NCBI GenBank assembly: GCA_002299425.1
Contig: DBNW01000014.1
Span: 1-62,007, forward strand
From: Methylococcaceae bacterium UBA662
GTDB lineage: Bacteria > Pseudomonadota > Gammaproteobacteria > Methylococcales > Methylomonadaceae
DNA length: 62,007 nt
Reading direction: 5' to 3'
Shown here: piece by piece, positions 7,208-17,816 of the stretch
Layout: each line of letters opens with the position of its first letter
Position numbering within the stretch: position 1 is the stretch's first letter
Made by a program: the position numbers and the translations under genes
The notes under the pieces: generated by a model
Told to the model about the DNA's origin: nothing
Database searches by the model: none
The model's input: the letters and a program-made list of their open reading frames with translations, nothing else

Positions 7208-10030
7208 ATGGACACCCTCAGCATCCGCGGCGCCCGTACCCATAACCTGAAAAACATCAACCTGGACTTGCCCAGGGACAAGCTGATCGTCATCACCGGG
7301 CTGTCCGGTTCCGGCAAATCCTCGCTGGCCTTCGATACCCTGTATGCCGAAGGCCAACGCCGTTATGTGGAATCGCTGTCCGCTTACGCCCGGCAGTTTT
7401 TGTCGATAATGGAAAAGCCCGATGTCGATCACATCGAGGGCTTGTCGCCGGCCATTGCCATCGAACAAAAGTCCACCTCGCATAACCCGCGCTCCACTGT
7501 CGGCACCATCACCGAAATCTACGATTACCTGCGGCTTTTGTATGCCCGCGTCGGTCTCCCGCACTGCCCCGAACACCACAGCTCGTTGGCGGCCCAAACC
7601 GTCAGCCAGATGGTCGATGTGGTTATGGCGCAACCGCACGAGCAACGCTGGATGCTGCTGGCTCCGGTCGTCAAGCAACGCAAGGGTGAACACCTGCAGG
7701 TCTTGGACGGGCTGCGCGCGCAAGGCTTCATCCGCGCCCGCATCGACGGCGAAACCTGCGATTTGGACGATGCCCCGCCACTGGACCCGAAAAAGCTGCA
7801 CACTATCGAAGCCGTCGTCGACCGCTTTAAAATCCGCCCCGACCTGCCCTTGCGTTTGGCGGAATCGTTCGCTACCGCGTTGCGCATCGCCGATGGCATT
7901 GCTCTAGCGGTCAGCCTGGAAGACGACAGCACCGAACTGGTGTTGTCCGAACGCTACGCCTGCCCGCAGTGCGGTTACAGCCTAACGGAACTGGAGCCTC
8001 GGCTGTTTTCGTTCAACAACCCGAAAGGAGCCTGCCCGAGTTGCGACGGCTTAGGGGTGCGGCAATATTTCGACCCAGACTTAATCGTCCATAACCCCAG
8101 CTTAAGCCTGGCCGGCGGGGCGGTGCGCGGTTGGGATAGGCGCAACGGCTATTACTACCAAATCATTTGCTCGCTGGGCAAACAGTACGGCTTCGACCCC
8201 GAGCAGCCGTTTTCGCAATTGCCAGAAAAAATACAGGATATTGTTCTGTACGGCAGCGGCACCGACAGCATCGCCTTCAAATTTGTCGGCATCAACGGTG
8301 CGGGCGGCAAAACCCGTCGTTACCCGTTCGAGGGCATCATCGCCAACATGGAGCGGCGTTACCACGAGACCGACTCGCAACTGGTGCGCGAGGAATTGGC
8401 AAAATACTTGTCGCAAAAAACCTGCACCGCCTGCCAAGGGGCGCGGCTGAACACCGCCGCCCGGCATGTGTTCATCGAAGGCCAACCCATCCACCACCTG
8501 ACCCGCCTGCCCATCCGTCAGGCTTTACGTTTTTTTCAGGCCCTGAAACTGCCCGGCCAGCGCGGCGAAATCGCCGAAAAAATCATCAAGGAAATTCAGG
8601 AACGCCTGGAATTTTTGGTCAATGTCGGTTTAGATTACCTAACTTTAGACCGCAGTGCCGACACCTTATCCGGCGGCGAGGCGCAACGCATCCGCCTGGC
8701 CAGCCAAATCGGCGCCGGCCTGGTCGGGGTGATGTACGTCCTGGACGAGCCGTCCATTGGCCTGCACCAACGCGACAACCAACGCCTGTTGAACACTTTG
8801 TTCCGCCTGCGCGACTTAGGCAACACCGTCATCGTGGTCGAGCACGATGAAGACGCCATCCGCGCCGCCGACCATATCGTCGATATTGGCCCCGGTGCCG
8901 GCGTCCACGGCGGGCACATCATCGCCCAAGGCACGCTGGATGACATTTTAAACAACGGCCAATCGCTAACCGGGCATTATTTGTCCGGCCATTACCGCAT
9001 TGACCTGCCTGAGCGCCTGACCGCCAACGATCCGGACAGGCAACTGGTGATTCGGCAAGCCTGCGGCAACAACCTGAAAAACGTCGATGTCCGCTTCCCG
9101 GTGGGTTTGTTTATTTGCGTCACCGGCGTCTCCGGCTCCGGCAAATCCACCCTGGTCAACGACACCTTGTACCAACAGGCCGCCCGCCGCATCAACCGCG
9201 CCAGCACTCTGTCCGCCCCGTGCGCGGGCGTCGACGGTCTGGAACAGTTCGACAAGGTGGTCGATATCGACCAAAGCCCCATTGGCCGCACCCCGCGCTC
9301 CAACCCGGCCACCTACACCGGCCTGTTTACGCCAGTGCGGGAGTTGTTCGCCGCCACCCCGGAGGCCCGCTCGCGTGGCTACACGCCCGGCCGGTTCAGC
9401 TTTAATGTCAAGGGCGGGCGCTGCGAGGCCTGCGCCGGGGACGGCGTGATTAAAGTGGCCATGCACTTTTTGCCGGACATTTTTGTCAACTGCGAACACT
9501 GCCACGGCCAGCGTTATAACCGCGAAACCTTGGAAATCCGCTACAAAGGCCGCACCATCGCCGAGGTGCTGGGCATGACCGTGGAGGATGCCGCTGCGTT
9601 TTTCAGCCAAGTGCCGTCGCTGGCGCGCAAATTACAGACTTTGATGGAAGTGGGGCTTAGCTACATCACCTTAGGGCAAAACGCCACCACGCTGTCCGGC
9701 GGCGAGGCGCAACGGGTCAAGCTGGCAAAGGAATTGTCCAAGCGCGACACCGGTAAAACCCTGTACATTTTGGACGAACCCACCACCGGCCTGCACTTCC
9801 ACGACATCAAACAATTGCTGGCAGTACTGCATACGCTGCGCGACCACGGCAACACCGTTATTGTCATCGAACACAACCTGGATGTGATCAAAACCGCCGA
9901 TTGGGTCATCGACATGGGCCCTGAAGGCGGCGACGGCGGCGGCAGGCTGGTGGCCGAAGGCACGCCGCAAGCCGTCGCCAACCATCAGAGTTCGTATACC
10001 GGGCTGTATTTGAAACGGTTTTTTACCTAG
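7208..10030 (+). CDS. uvrA: UvrABC excinuclease subunit A
   Basis: DNA-damage-scanning ATPase of nucleotide excision repair. Two ABC modules are visible: Walker A GLSGSGKSSL near the start and GVSGSGKSTL in the second half; signatures LSGGEAQR occur twice, as do the Walker B elements (VLDEPS, ILDEPT). Zinc-binding cysteine pairs lie at CPQC...CPSC and CEAC...CEHC. The frame is open from 7145, but family N-termini begin at MDTLSIRGARTHNL, which points to the ATG at 7208 (940 residues); 7193 is a less likely alternative. Neither has a strong ribosome site. No LexA-type box is recognised upstream. Confidence 0.95.
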   Translation: MDTLSIRGARTHNLKNINLDLPRDKLIVITGLSGSGKSSLAFDTLYAEGQRRYVESLSAYARQFLSIMEKPDVDHIEGLSPAIAIEQKSTSHNPRSTVGTITEIYDYLRLLYARVGLPHCPEHHSSLAAQTVSQMVDVVMAQPHEQRWMLLAPVVKQRKGEHLQVLDGLRAQGFIRARIDGETCDLDDAPPLDPKKLHTIEAVVDRFKIRPDLPLRLAESFATALRIADGIALAVSLEDDSTELVLSERYACPQCGYSLTELEPRLFSFNNPKGACPSCDGLGVRQYFDPDLIVHNPSLSLAGGAVRGWDRRNGYYYQIICSLGKQYGFDPEQPFSQLPEKIQDIVLYGSGTDSIAFKFVGINGAGGKTRRYPFEGIIANMERRYHETDSQLVREELAKYLSQKTCTACQGARLNTAARHVFIEGQPIHHLTRLPIRQALRFFQALKLPGQRGEIAEKIIKEIQERLEFLVNVGLDYLTLDRSADTLSGGEAQRIRLASQIGAGLVGVMYVLDEPSIGLHQRDNQRLLNTLFRLRDLGNTVIVVEHDEDAIRAADHIVDIGPGAGVHGGHIIAQGTLDDILNNGQSLTGHYLSGHYRIDLPERLTANDPDRQLVIRQACGNNLKNVDVRFPVGLFICVTGVSGSGKSTLVNDTLYQQAARRINRASTLSAPCAGVDGLEQFDKVVDIDQSPIGRTPRSNPATYTGLFTPVRELFAATPEARSRGYTPGRFSFNVKGGRCEACAGDGVIKVAMHFLPDIFVNCEHCHGQRYNRETLEIRYKGRTIAEVLGMTVEDAAAFFSQVPSLARKLQTLMEVGLSYITLGQNATTLSGGEAQRVKLAKELSKRDTGKTLYILDEPTTGLHFHDIKQLLAVLHTLRDHGNTVIVIEHNLDVIKTADWVIDMGPEGGDGGGRLVAEGTPQAVANHQSSYTGLYLKRFFT

Positions 10031-10056
10031 GACAGGGCACACAGTGCGTGCCTTGC

Positions 10057-10097
10057 CCCGGCAACCGCTAACGCACTCGGAACAGCCGGGTTTGTTT
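10057..10097 (+). terminator. Terminator-like hairpin after uvrA
   Basis: CCCGGC (10057-10062) pairs with GCCGGG (10085-10090) across a 22-base loop and is followed at once by TTTGTTT (10091-10097). It lies in the 101-base gap between the convergent ends of uvrA and the polyketide synthase gene. A second small hairpin GGCAC/GTGCC (10036-10052) precedes it. The long loop keeps confidence moderate. Confidence 0.4.
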
Positions 10098-10131
10098 CAG
10101 GGCTTTTTTAAGAGCCGATGATTGTTTTAAC

Positions 10132-13100
10132 CTAGCTTTTTTGCAGCTCCGCTATCAAAGCAGAAGTTTCGGCATCGGTTATGTCGGAGGCGTGCCGCTT
10201 GGATAAATCCACGATGTTCGCTTCCAAGTCGTTGCCCTGCACGGCGTCCCCACCGCGCAATTGAGCAATCAAACGGCTGGCCAGCTTACTTAAGGTGGGC
10301 GCTTCGCTCAATGCCAGCACCGGCACTTGCACGTTAAACCGGTTTTCAATCGCCATCATCAGTTCGACCCCCATTAACGAGTCCAGCCCCATGTCGTACA
10401 TGGAACAGTGAGGGTCTATCTTATCTTTGCTAATCAGCAAAATTTGACTCAATTCTTCTTTGAGCAGGTCGATAACACTGCTTTGCAGTTCCGCATCGGA
10501 CAGCTCCTCCAGCAGGCGTTTTAACCCTGGGAGCGCGTCTTCGGCAGGGTCGGCACTACCCGCCTGCAAGGCCAGCTCAGTAAACTTGTCTTGCCGGGCG
10601 GTCGGCAAAAAATTAGCCATGGTGCGCCAATCAAAATCCATCACTCCCAGCGTGTTATTGCCAGTGGCCAATAAATTTTCCAACACCGCCAGGGCTTGCC
10701 CGGACTCCAGCGCTTTACCGCCTAAACGGTTTTGTAAGGCTTCCTTGATTTTAGGATTGCGGGCCAAAAAGCCAACATCGTCTATAGCACCCCAACGCAC
10801 ACAGGTAGCCGGCAGCCCTAACTGGCAACGGTGGGCAGCTAAGGCCTCTAACCAAAGGTTGCCGGCTACATAATTGGCTTGGCCGGGGTTGCCAAACAAC
10901 GTCGTGACCGAAGAATACAGCACGAAAAAATCCAGCGGTTGGTCTAGGGTCAATTCGTGCAGAGCCAGTGCACCGGCTATTTTTGGTTTCAATACCCGTT
11001 GCAATTGGTCTTGGCTCATCGTGCGTACCAAACCGTCGTCAATAACGGCAGCGGCATGGATGACGCCCTTTAAAGCAGGCCCGCTAGCCGCGCATTGTTT
11101 GAAGACAGCGCTTAAGGCTACTTTGTCCGTAACATCACAGGCTACGGCAATAACCTTCACCCCCTGCTCTGCCCATTGCCTTAAAGCCGCTTTGGCCGTT
11201 TCATTGTTGGCCCCGCTGCGGCTTAGTAACACCAGGTGCTTAGCCCCTTTATCAACCAGCCACTGGGCTGACCTTAGCCCGAACCCTGACAAACCGCCGG
11301 TGACCCAATAACTGGCGTGCTCGGACACAGCCCAGTGTGCCTTTGGGTCTGGGGCTTGACGCTGGGGCGGCTGGTGAATGCCGTGTTTGTAAGTGACGAC
11401 AACTTTGCCGATTTGCTTGGCTTGCTGCATAAACCGGAAGGCGTCGGTGACCTGGTTCGCGTCAAACAGTGTGTACGGTAAGGGGTGCAAAAGACCGTCT
11501 TGGAATAACTGCATCACTTCTGCGAACAGTTGCCGGGTCAGTTGCGGACGTTCTTGCATCAGTTGGTCGGCATCAATACCGAAGTAGCTGATATTGTTGC
11601 GGAATGGCCGCAGACCTATGGCGGTGTTTTCGTAGAAATCGCGTTTGCCCAGTTCCAGAAACCGGCCAAACGGTTTTAGCACGTGGAAGTTGCGGTTAAT
11701 GGCCTCGCCCGCTAAGGAATTTAACACCACATCCACGCCCCGATTGCCGGTTTTGGCCAGAATTTCCTCGGCAAACGTCAACGAACGGGAGTCGTGAATG
11801 TGTTCGATACCCAATAATTTCAGAAAATCGCGTTTTTCCTCGGCGCCGACCGTAGCGTAAATTTCAGCACCCAAATAGCGGGCCACTTGAATGGCGGCAA
11901 GGCCTACGCCACCGGCGGCCCCGTGAATCAGCACCGTTTCACCCGTTTGCAAGCGGGCCTGATGGTGCAGGGCGTAATAAACGGTGAAAAAGGTGCTGGG
12001 TATGGTAGCGGCGGCGGCCGGGCTGAGCTTGCCGGGAATCAGAGCTAGGGTGTTGGCTTTGCTGAGAACTCGGTTGCTGAAGCTGGCAGGGCCTAGACCG
12101 ACTACGCAGTCGCCAGGCTTAAATGCACCGGCCTTAGTGCCCACACGGGTGACGATGCCGGCAAACTCCAAGCCTAAGCTGGCGCCGACGAAGCCGTTTT
12201 CCACGGCTTCGTCAGACAGCAGGCCCAGGGTATACATGACATCGCGAAAATTGAGTCCGGTAGCGTGCACGGCTACCTCAATTTCATCATCGCTCGGTTC
12301 CCTGTTTGGGACGGCTTGCCAGTGCAGGTTGCGCAATTGCCCAGGCAATTTAAAGCCCAGATGGAAATTCTGGGTGTCATCAGCGACCACGGCCGGCAAG
12401 GCAGGTCGGTCGGGTGTGGACTGTACCCGCAAACGCGGCACAAATCGCTGGCCATTGGCCGACAAAACGGTTTCCTGACCTTGGCCGACTAGCAATTCTT
12501 TGAGCACGGCTGTTTGTATACCGTGGTTTTGGCAATCGCCGTTAATGTCCAGCAAGTGCACCTGGTAACCGGTGACTTCATTCATCAAGGTGCGACCAAA
12601 TCCCCACAAGGCGGCATCGTGGGCCATGCCAGACGGGGGCTGGCTAGGCCGGGTGTTGGTTTGGTCGTTTCGCCAGATGCTGCCCACGCCTTGAGTCACT
12701 AGCCATAACTGGGTACCACCCGGAGCCTGTTCTAGTGCCTGCGCCAGTTCTGCGGCCAACCAGCAACGTAGACTTTGCCCGTCGGCTTGATTTTCGCCAA
12801 AGCCACGCAAATGGATGATGTTCGGGTAGTTTTGTAGGCCTTCCAAGCTGTGGGCCAACGTAACTGCTTGCTGGTGTTTTTTTAAACCGGCGACCAAACT
12901 TTTTGCCAACCCAGCGCTCGCCCCGTCGGCATCGGCCAGAATCAGCCAAGGGGATGACTCGGCTAGACAAAGCGTGTCGGTGTATTCGGCGGCGGCCGTG
13001 TTGGCGGTCAACAAATAATGGCTGGAGGCCAACGGTTGGCTGTTAATGTCCTTAAAGCCCAAAGCACCAAGCTGATCGGCAATGTCGGCACTGGGTATTT

Positions 13101-16100
13101 GAGGGGAAACCGCCGCCGACCGGTCTGGAGCAGACTGCCACCAAGCATCGGCAAAACCTAGCAATCCGTCAAGCCAATCGGTGGGGTTAAGGCCTATCAC
13201 AAGCACAGGGCTACCTGGGTGCAGCAGTGTTGGCAACAAGGCCAACAGACGCTGGCTTTCCTCACGGTTGCCTTGGTTTAAATGGACAATGGCGAAGCTG
13301 GATTTTTGTGCCGGTTGCAACGGTTCTGCCCAATCGGACAGTTTGAGCGCATTGGCCTTAGGGAATTGTTCGCGAACCGCTTTGAAGGCCTCTAAAGCTT
13401 GCTCACAAAAGCTAGCAAAACAGTAGTCGCTTTGACGGAAATCCAAAAAAGGGCAGAGCCATGCTGCACACTCAGGGCGGTAATTGCCCAATTCCAAAAT
13501 GCTGACGCGGCTGCCGTAAGGCAGTTGTTGCAGCCAATCTTGGCAGTGTTGTTTAATGGCTGCCAGCAATTTTTGTTTGCCGGTTTGCTTAAGGATTTGG
13601 CTGCTAATTTTTCCGTACACATCGGGGAATAAGCCCAGCTCGGATGCCGGTTTGTCGCCGCTACACAGCCGATGCCAATGCAGGCTAACCCGTCCTGCAA
13701 GTTGGATAATTTGTGCATAATCGGGGTAGTCTTGGTTTAAGGTGCGCCAGATTGCAAATGCGGAACTGTCTGCTGGCAAGACATCCTGGTTAATTTGCCA
13801 GTGTTGCCCGTCGATTTCAGTGAGGTAGTGGTTGGCACGCGCATAGGCCAGCAGAGCCGACAAGGCCGGGCCGACCTGCGGGTGCTGGTGGCTGAAGGCG
13901 TAAAACTGCGCGGCTTTGATCAGCCCCGTGCCGTCATCCCATTTAGCTAGAAAATCAGCGGCATTCTTCAGGTACAAGCTGTCCAGCAACGGTTCCACTT
14001 CCAGGCTGTAGCGCTCAGCGGCAGCGGTTGCCTGATCGCAGATGCGGGCAAGCCTGTCGGTATCCAAAGGATAAGAGGGATTGTCTAAGGGTGCTGGGGT
14101 CAGGTGGTAATCAAGAAAGCTTAGGTTGCGCGAGTGCGTGCGTTGCAGCCGTACCGCACGGAAGCGGACATCCTGCAACAAGGCAATGGCCTGCCCCTGG
14201 CTGTCGTACAAGGTAAACTCCGCCTTCAAAGAATGCGGCAGTTTGTGCAGCAACTTCGCCTTGGCAAAAGTGGGTGCAGTCTGGCCACAACGGAAGTTCA
14301 ACCGACCTATTTTGACCGGAACAAACGCGGTATCTTCCTGCTGGTGCAGGAAGTCTTTCAAAATTTGGAAAACCAATTGGAAAGCACAGTCTAGCAACCC
14401 AGGATGCAGATGGTAGCCGGCTAATTCATCCCGAATACTAGCAGGGATTACCAAGCTGGCCAGGGCTTCGTTGCCATCAACCCAACCATGACCGAGGGCC
14501 ATGAAGGCGGGACCGTAGCTTAAGTCGACGGTTTTGGTCAGGGCCGCATGGCTGTTGGTGTCAAAATCGGGCGCACGGTTTGGCAGCTTGGGGGCGCTTG
14601 ACTGAAGTTTATGGCCGGTAGCCTCGCTAAGAATTCGCCCTAAGGAATGAGGGTGCCATTCGGATGACTGGCCGTATTCCCTGCTGTTAAGCGTAAACTG
14701 TCCGTTGCTGGGGTTTAGATTAAACCGGATCAGCTTGGTTTGGTCATGGCTAAGCAGCAAGGGGCTGCGAATTTCTAATTCTTCAATTTCAAGAAAACCG
14801 CTGCCATGCAGCAAGTGGGCAGCGGCTAGGGCCAATTCGGCGAATCCTGAGCCGGGAAAAACCACAGCCCCCCCGACGTTGTGGTCGGCTAGAAAGGGGT
14901 GCAGTTGAGTGTCTAACTGGTTTTCCCACGTCCAGTCCTGTTGGGCCAGGGAGTGGCCTAGTAAGGGATGAATGTTTTTACCCGCCAGAACACCTTGAGA
15001 TTCGCAGGTCACAGGATGCCAGAGCGACTCCCGTTGCCAAGGGTAGTTGGGCAGCCTGACAAACTGGCCGCCGATAGGAAACCAGCGCTTGTGATTAAAC
15101 GGCACACCAGACATCAGTAATTTGGCACCGCTGTGCAGGAGCTGTTCGAGTCCGGTGTGGGTTTTGCTTAGGGTGCTGAAGACCAGACCGGATTGCCCGA
15201 CTGACTTAAGGCCGTCGTTTATATAAGCCTGCAAGATCGGGTGGCTACTTATCTCCACAAACACGTTGAATGAGTGACTGATGAGACCGTCAACCGCCTG
15301 TTGAAAACGGACCGGTTGGCGGATGTTGTGCCACCAATAACTGGCAGTCAATGCGGCGTCGGTGATGGCTTGGCCGGTAACGGAGGAAAAAAAAGGCACG
15401 CTGGGTTTTTGCGGCTTAAGCCCGGACAAGTCGGCCAAAATACCTGCTTCAATACTGTCCATGGCGGGGCTGTGAAAGGCATAATCCACCGGCAGCCGTT
15501 TAAAAAATGTGGCTCTAACTGCCAGCTTGGTTTCCAGGTTGGCCAAGTGTTCTAAGTCGCCGGCAACGGTGCAGCCGCGCTGGCTGTTAATGCCGGCTAC
15601 GTGCAGTTTTTCGAATCCCTCCGCCACCAGCAACGCCGACAAGCCGTCCGCATCCATCCCGACCGCCGTCATGCCGCCGGAACCTTTGGTCTGCCCTTGA
15701 TGGTGGCTGCGAAAATAAATCACCTGAACGGCTTGAGCCAGTGTCAATGCCCCCGCCGCCCAGGCTGCGGCCACTTCGCCGACACTGTGACCGAGTACCG
15801 CCGCAGGAAAAATCCCTTGCTCCCTTAGCATCTCGGTCATGCCTACTTGCAACGCAAACAGCGCGGGCTGCGCGATTTCGGTGTGTTGGTAGCGATTACC
15901 TTCGTCTGGCCCGGACAAGGTATCCATCAAAGAAAAATCGGCGTACTGGCTAAATAAGTCATCGATAGCCGCTAGCGTCTGGCGGAAAGTTGCCGATTCA
16001 GCCAATAACTGCCGGCCCATACCCTGCCATTGGCAACCATTGCCAGAATAAACAAACACCGGGCCTTTGGCATTCGCTAAGGCAATGCCCGTATGAACTG

Positions 16101-17646
16101 AGGCAGTCGCCTGGACATCGGTTTCGGCAAAGTGCCTGAGTTTTTCAGCGGCATCTTGGTTGTTGTCAGAGAACACCAAGGCGACGTGTTGATGCCGGTC
16201 GCGGTGGTAGAACGCTGAATAAGCCGTGTCATAAAACCCCGCATTGGTCGATTCATTAAGGAACTCAGCCATGTCACGGGCCGCTTGCCGCAATGCGGAG
16301 CTGTCTTTGCCGGAGAGAAAAAGCGGCAGCGTAGCACTGTAACGGGTTGGGCTGATGGGGTGATTGTCAGCTAGGCTAGGGCTTTTTAGGATGACATGGG
16401 CATTGGCACCACCAAAGCCAAACGAGTTGACGCCGATGATAAGTTCGCCCTCGGGCTTCAAGGCTTGTGTTTCGGTGGCTACTTTAAGGTGCCACGGGCC
16501 GAATTTAATGTTGGGATTGAGCTTTTTGATGCCGATGGTGGGTGGGACGGCGCGGTGTTGCAGGCAATTTAACGCCTTGGCCAAACCGGCCACGCCGGAG
16601 GCCGATTCCAAATGCCCGATATTGCTTTTTATTGAGCCAATGAGCAGCGGCTGTCGCCGTTTTTGGCCGATGGCCAAACCAATGGCATGGGTCTCTATGG
16701 GGTCGCCTACTGCAGTGCCGGTGCCGTGTGCCTCGAAATAATCAATGGCATCCGGGCTAATTTTGGCCTGTTGGTAAACACGGGCTATTAAGCTGGCTTG
16801 GGCTGCGGTGCTGGGGATAGTCAAGCCGGATTTATGACCGTCGGTGTTGACCGCACTACCCGCTACCACAGCCAAAATGGGATCGCAGTCGGCTAAGGCC
16901 TGCTCGTATTCCTTCAATAAAAACAAACCGCCGCCCTCGGAGCGGACGTAACCGTCGCCCGATTCGTCAAAGACATGGCAGCGCCCGGTTTTGGACAACA
17001 TGGTGGCTTTGGAAAAGGAGATAAAGCCGTAAGGATGCAGGTGCAGGTTGATACCCCCCGCTAAAGCTTGGGAAATTTCGCCGCACCGTATGGCCTGACA
17101 GGCCTGATGGAAGGCCACCAGGGACGAGGAGCAGGCCGTGTCCATAGCGATACTGGGACCATGCAAATCAAACACATAGGAAATGCGGTTAGCGGCGATA
17201 CTGGAGACGTTGCCGGTGGCAACAGCGGCTTTGATGGCGGCCAGGTCATCGGCCATGCGGTAGGCATAATCAACCGTGGAAATGCCCACATAAACGCCGC
17301 AATCGCTGCCGCGCAACGATGCCGCCGGGATGCCTGCGTTTTCAAAGGCTTCCCAGGCCAATTCCAACAGCATGCGTTGCTGCGGGTCTATCAGTGCCGC
17401 TTCGCGGGGAGAAATGCCAAAAAAAGCAGCGTCAAAGCCCGATATATCACCTAAACTGCCAGCAGCGAAGGTGTAGCTGCTGCCAGGATGACGTTTATCA
17501 GGATGCAGGAAACCTGCTTTTTCCCAACGGCTAGGGTCCACTTCGGTGACGAAGTCTTTTTTGGCTAACAAGTCATGCCAGAAACGGTGTATGTCAGTGC
17601 CGGGGAAACGTAGTGAATACGCAATAATTGCAACGCGTCTTTGCAT
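10132..17646 (-). CDS. Reducing type I polyketide synthase, single module without thioesterase
   Basis: A 2504-residue multidomain synthase. KS 1-425 has the triad Cys172 (DTACSSSL), His307 (AHGTGT) and His345 (NIGHLES). AT ~530-850 has Ser621 (GHSVGE); its specificity tetrad reads YAFH, nearer malonyl than methylmonyl types. DH ~890-1165 has His922 (HxxxGxxxxP) and Asp1086. Residues ~1180-1550 look like a C-methyltransferase whose SAM loop is lost (LELGNYRPE instead of a glycine-rich LEIGxGTGG). A structural region follows, then ER 1762-2086 (HGAAGGVGLAAIQ), KR ~2110-2350 with Tyr2259, and ACP Ser2423 (GLDSLMG). There is no release domain. The layout matches iterative highly reducing synthases making a fully saturated chain, such as capsule- or lipid-linked ones. 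No phosphopantetheinyl transferase or tailoring gene adjoins it. Confidence 0.92.
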   Translation of the reverse strand: MQRRVAIIAYSLRFPGTDIHRFWHDLLAKKDFVTEVDPSRWEKAGFLHPDKRHPGSSYTFAAGSLGDISGFDAAFFGISPREAALIDPQQRMLLELAWEAFENAGIPAASLRGSDCGVYVGISTVDYAYRMADDLAAIKAAVATGNVSSIAANRISYVFDLHGPSIAMDTACSSSLVAFHQACQAIRCGEISQALAGGINLHLHPYGFISFSKATMLSKTGRCHVFDESGDGYVRSEGGGLFLLKEYEQALADCDPILAVVAGSAVNTDGHKSGLTIPSTAAQASLIARVYQQAKISPDAIDYFEAHGTGTAVGDPIETHAIGLAIGQKRRQPLLIGSIKSNIGHLESASGVAGLAKALNCLQHRAVPPTIGIKKLNPNIKFGPWHLKVATETQALKPEGELIIGVNSFGFGGANAHVILKSPSLADNHPISPTRYSATLPLFLSGKDSSALRQAARDMAEFLNESTNAGFYDTAYSAFYHRDRHQHVALVFSDNNQDAAEKLRHFAETDVQATASVHTGIALANAKGPVFVYSGNGCQWQGMGRQLLAESATFRQTLAAIDDLFSQYADFSLMDTLSGPDEGNRYQHTEIAQPALFALQVGMTEMLREQGIFPAAVLGHSVGEVAAAWAAGALTLAQAVQVIYFRSHHQGQTKGSGGMTAVGMDADGLSALLVAEGFEKLHVAGINSQRGCTVAGDLEHLANLETKLAVRATFFKRLPVDYAFHSPAMDSIEAGILADLSGLKPQKPSVPFFSSVTGQAITDAALTASYWWHNIRQPVRFQQAVDGLISHSFNVFVEISSHPILQAYINDGLKSVGQSGLVFSTLSKTHTGLEQLLHSGAKLLMSGVPFNHKRWFPIGGQFVRLPNYPWQRESLWHPVTCESQGVLAGKNIHPLLGHSLAQQDWTWENQLDTQLHPFLADHNVGGAVVFPGSGFAELALAAAHLLHGSGFLEIEELEIRSPLLLSHDQTKLIRFNLNPSNGQFTLNSREYGQSSEWHPHSLGRILSEATGHKLQSSAPKLPNRAPDFDTNSHAALTKTVDLSYGPAFMALGHGWVDGNEALASLVIPASIRDELAGYHLHPGLLDCAFQLVFQILKDFLHQQEDTAFVPVKIGRLNFRCGQTAPTFAKAKLLHKLPHSLKAEFTLYDSQGQAIALLQDVRFRAVRLQRTHSRNLSFLDYHLTPAPLDNPSYPLDTDRLARICDQATAAAERYSLEVEPLLDSLYLKNAADFLAKWDDGTGLIKAAQFYAFSHQHPQVGPALSALLAYARANHYLTEIDGQHWQINQDVLPADSSAFAIWRTLNQDYPDYAQIIQLAGRVSLHWHRLCSGDKPASELGLFPDVYGKISSQILKQTGKQKLLAAIKQHCQDWLQQLPYGSRVSILELGNYRPECAAWLCPFLDFRQSDYCFASFCEQALEAFKAVREQFPKANALKLSDWAEPLQPAQKSSFAIVHLNQGNREESQRLLALLPTLLHPGSPVLVIGLNPTDWLDGLLGFADAWWQSAPDRSAAVSPQIPSADIADQLGALGFKDINSQPLASSHYLLTANTAAAEYTDTLCLAESSPWLILADADGASAGLAKSLVAGLKKHQQAVTLAHSLEGLQNYPNIIHLRGFGENQADGQSLRCWLAAELAQALEQAPGGTQLWLVTQGVGSIWRNDQTNTRPSQPPSGMAHDAALWGFGRTLMNEVTGYQVHLLDINGDCQNHGIQTAVLKELLVGQGQETVLSANGQRFVPRLRVQSTPDRPALPAVVADDTQNFHLGFKLPGQLRNLHWQAVPNREPSDDEIEVAVHATGLNFRDVMYTLGLLSDEAVENGFVGASLGLEFAGIVTRVGTKAGAFKPGDCVVGLGPASFSNRVLSKANTLALIPGKLSPAAAATIPSTFFTVYYALHHQARLQTGETVLIHGAAGGVGLAAIQVARYLGAEIYATVGAEEKRDFLKLLGIEHIHDSRSLTFAEEILAKTGNRGVDVVLNSLAGEAINRNFHVLKPFGRFLELGKRDFYENTAIGLRPFRNNISYFGIDADQLMQERPQLTRQLFAEVMQLFQDGLLHPLPYTLFDANQVTDAFRFMQQAKQIGKVVVTYKHGIHQPPQRQAPDPKAHWAVSEHASYWVTGGLSGFGLRSAQWLVDKGAKHLVLLSRSGANNETAKAALRQWAEQGVKVIAVACDVTDKVALSAVFKQCAASGPALKGVIHAAAVIDDGLVRTMSQDQLQRVLKPKIAGALALHELTLDQPLDFFVLYSSVTTLFGNPGQANYVAGNLWLEALAAHRCQLGLPATCVRWGAIDDVGFLARNPKIKEALQNRLGGKALESGQALAVLENLLATGNNTLGVMDFDWRTMANFLPTARQDKFTELALQAGSADPAEDALPGLKRLLEELSDAELQSSVIDLLKEELSQILLISKDKIDPHCSMYDMGLDSLMGVELMMAIENRFNVQVPVLALSEAPTLSKLASRLIAQLRGGDAVQGNDLEANIVDLSKRHASDITDAETSALIAELQKS

Positions 17647-17684
17647 TCTCAGGAATCAGTCCTTATCGCTCGGGTTGGCCGGCG

Positions 17685-17715
17685 ATTATACTTGATTGAA
17701 AATTTAAAAGGCCAA
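17685..17715 (-). promoter_or_regulatory. Promoter of the polyketide synthase gene
   Basis: Read on the minus strand, TTGGCC (17715-17710) is followed after 19 bases by a perfect TATAAT (17690-17685), about 40 bases before the ATG at 17646. The region between is AT-rich. The PKS can therefore be transcribed on its own and not only by read-through from pepA-holC. Confidence 0.55.
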
Positions 17716-17816
17716 CAGTGGATGCACGGTGCCGCATTTTATTTTCATTTTTGCCAACTCTTCAGCAACCGGACACGTTAAGGCACAAAGTGGCACTGGC
17801 TTGTTTCGCGCAGGCG

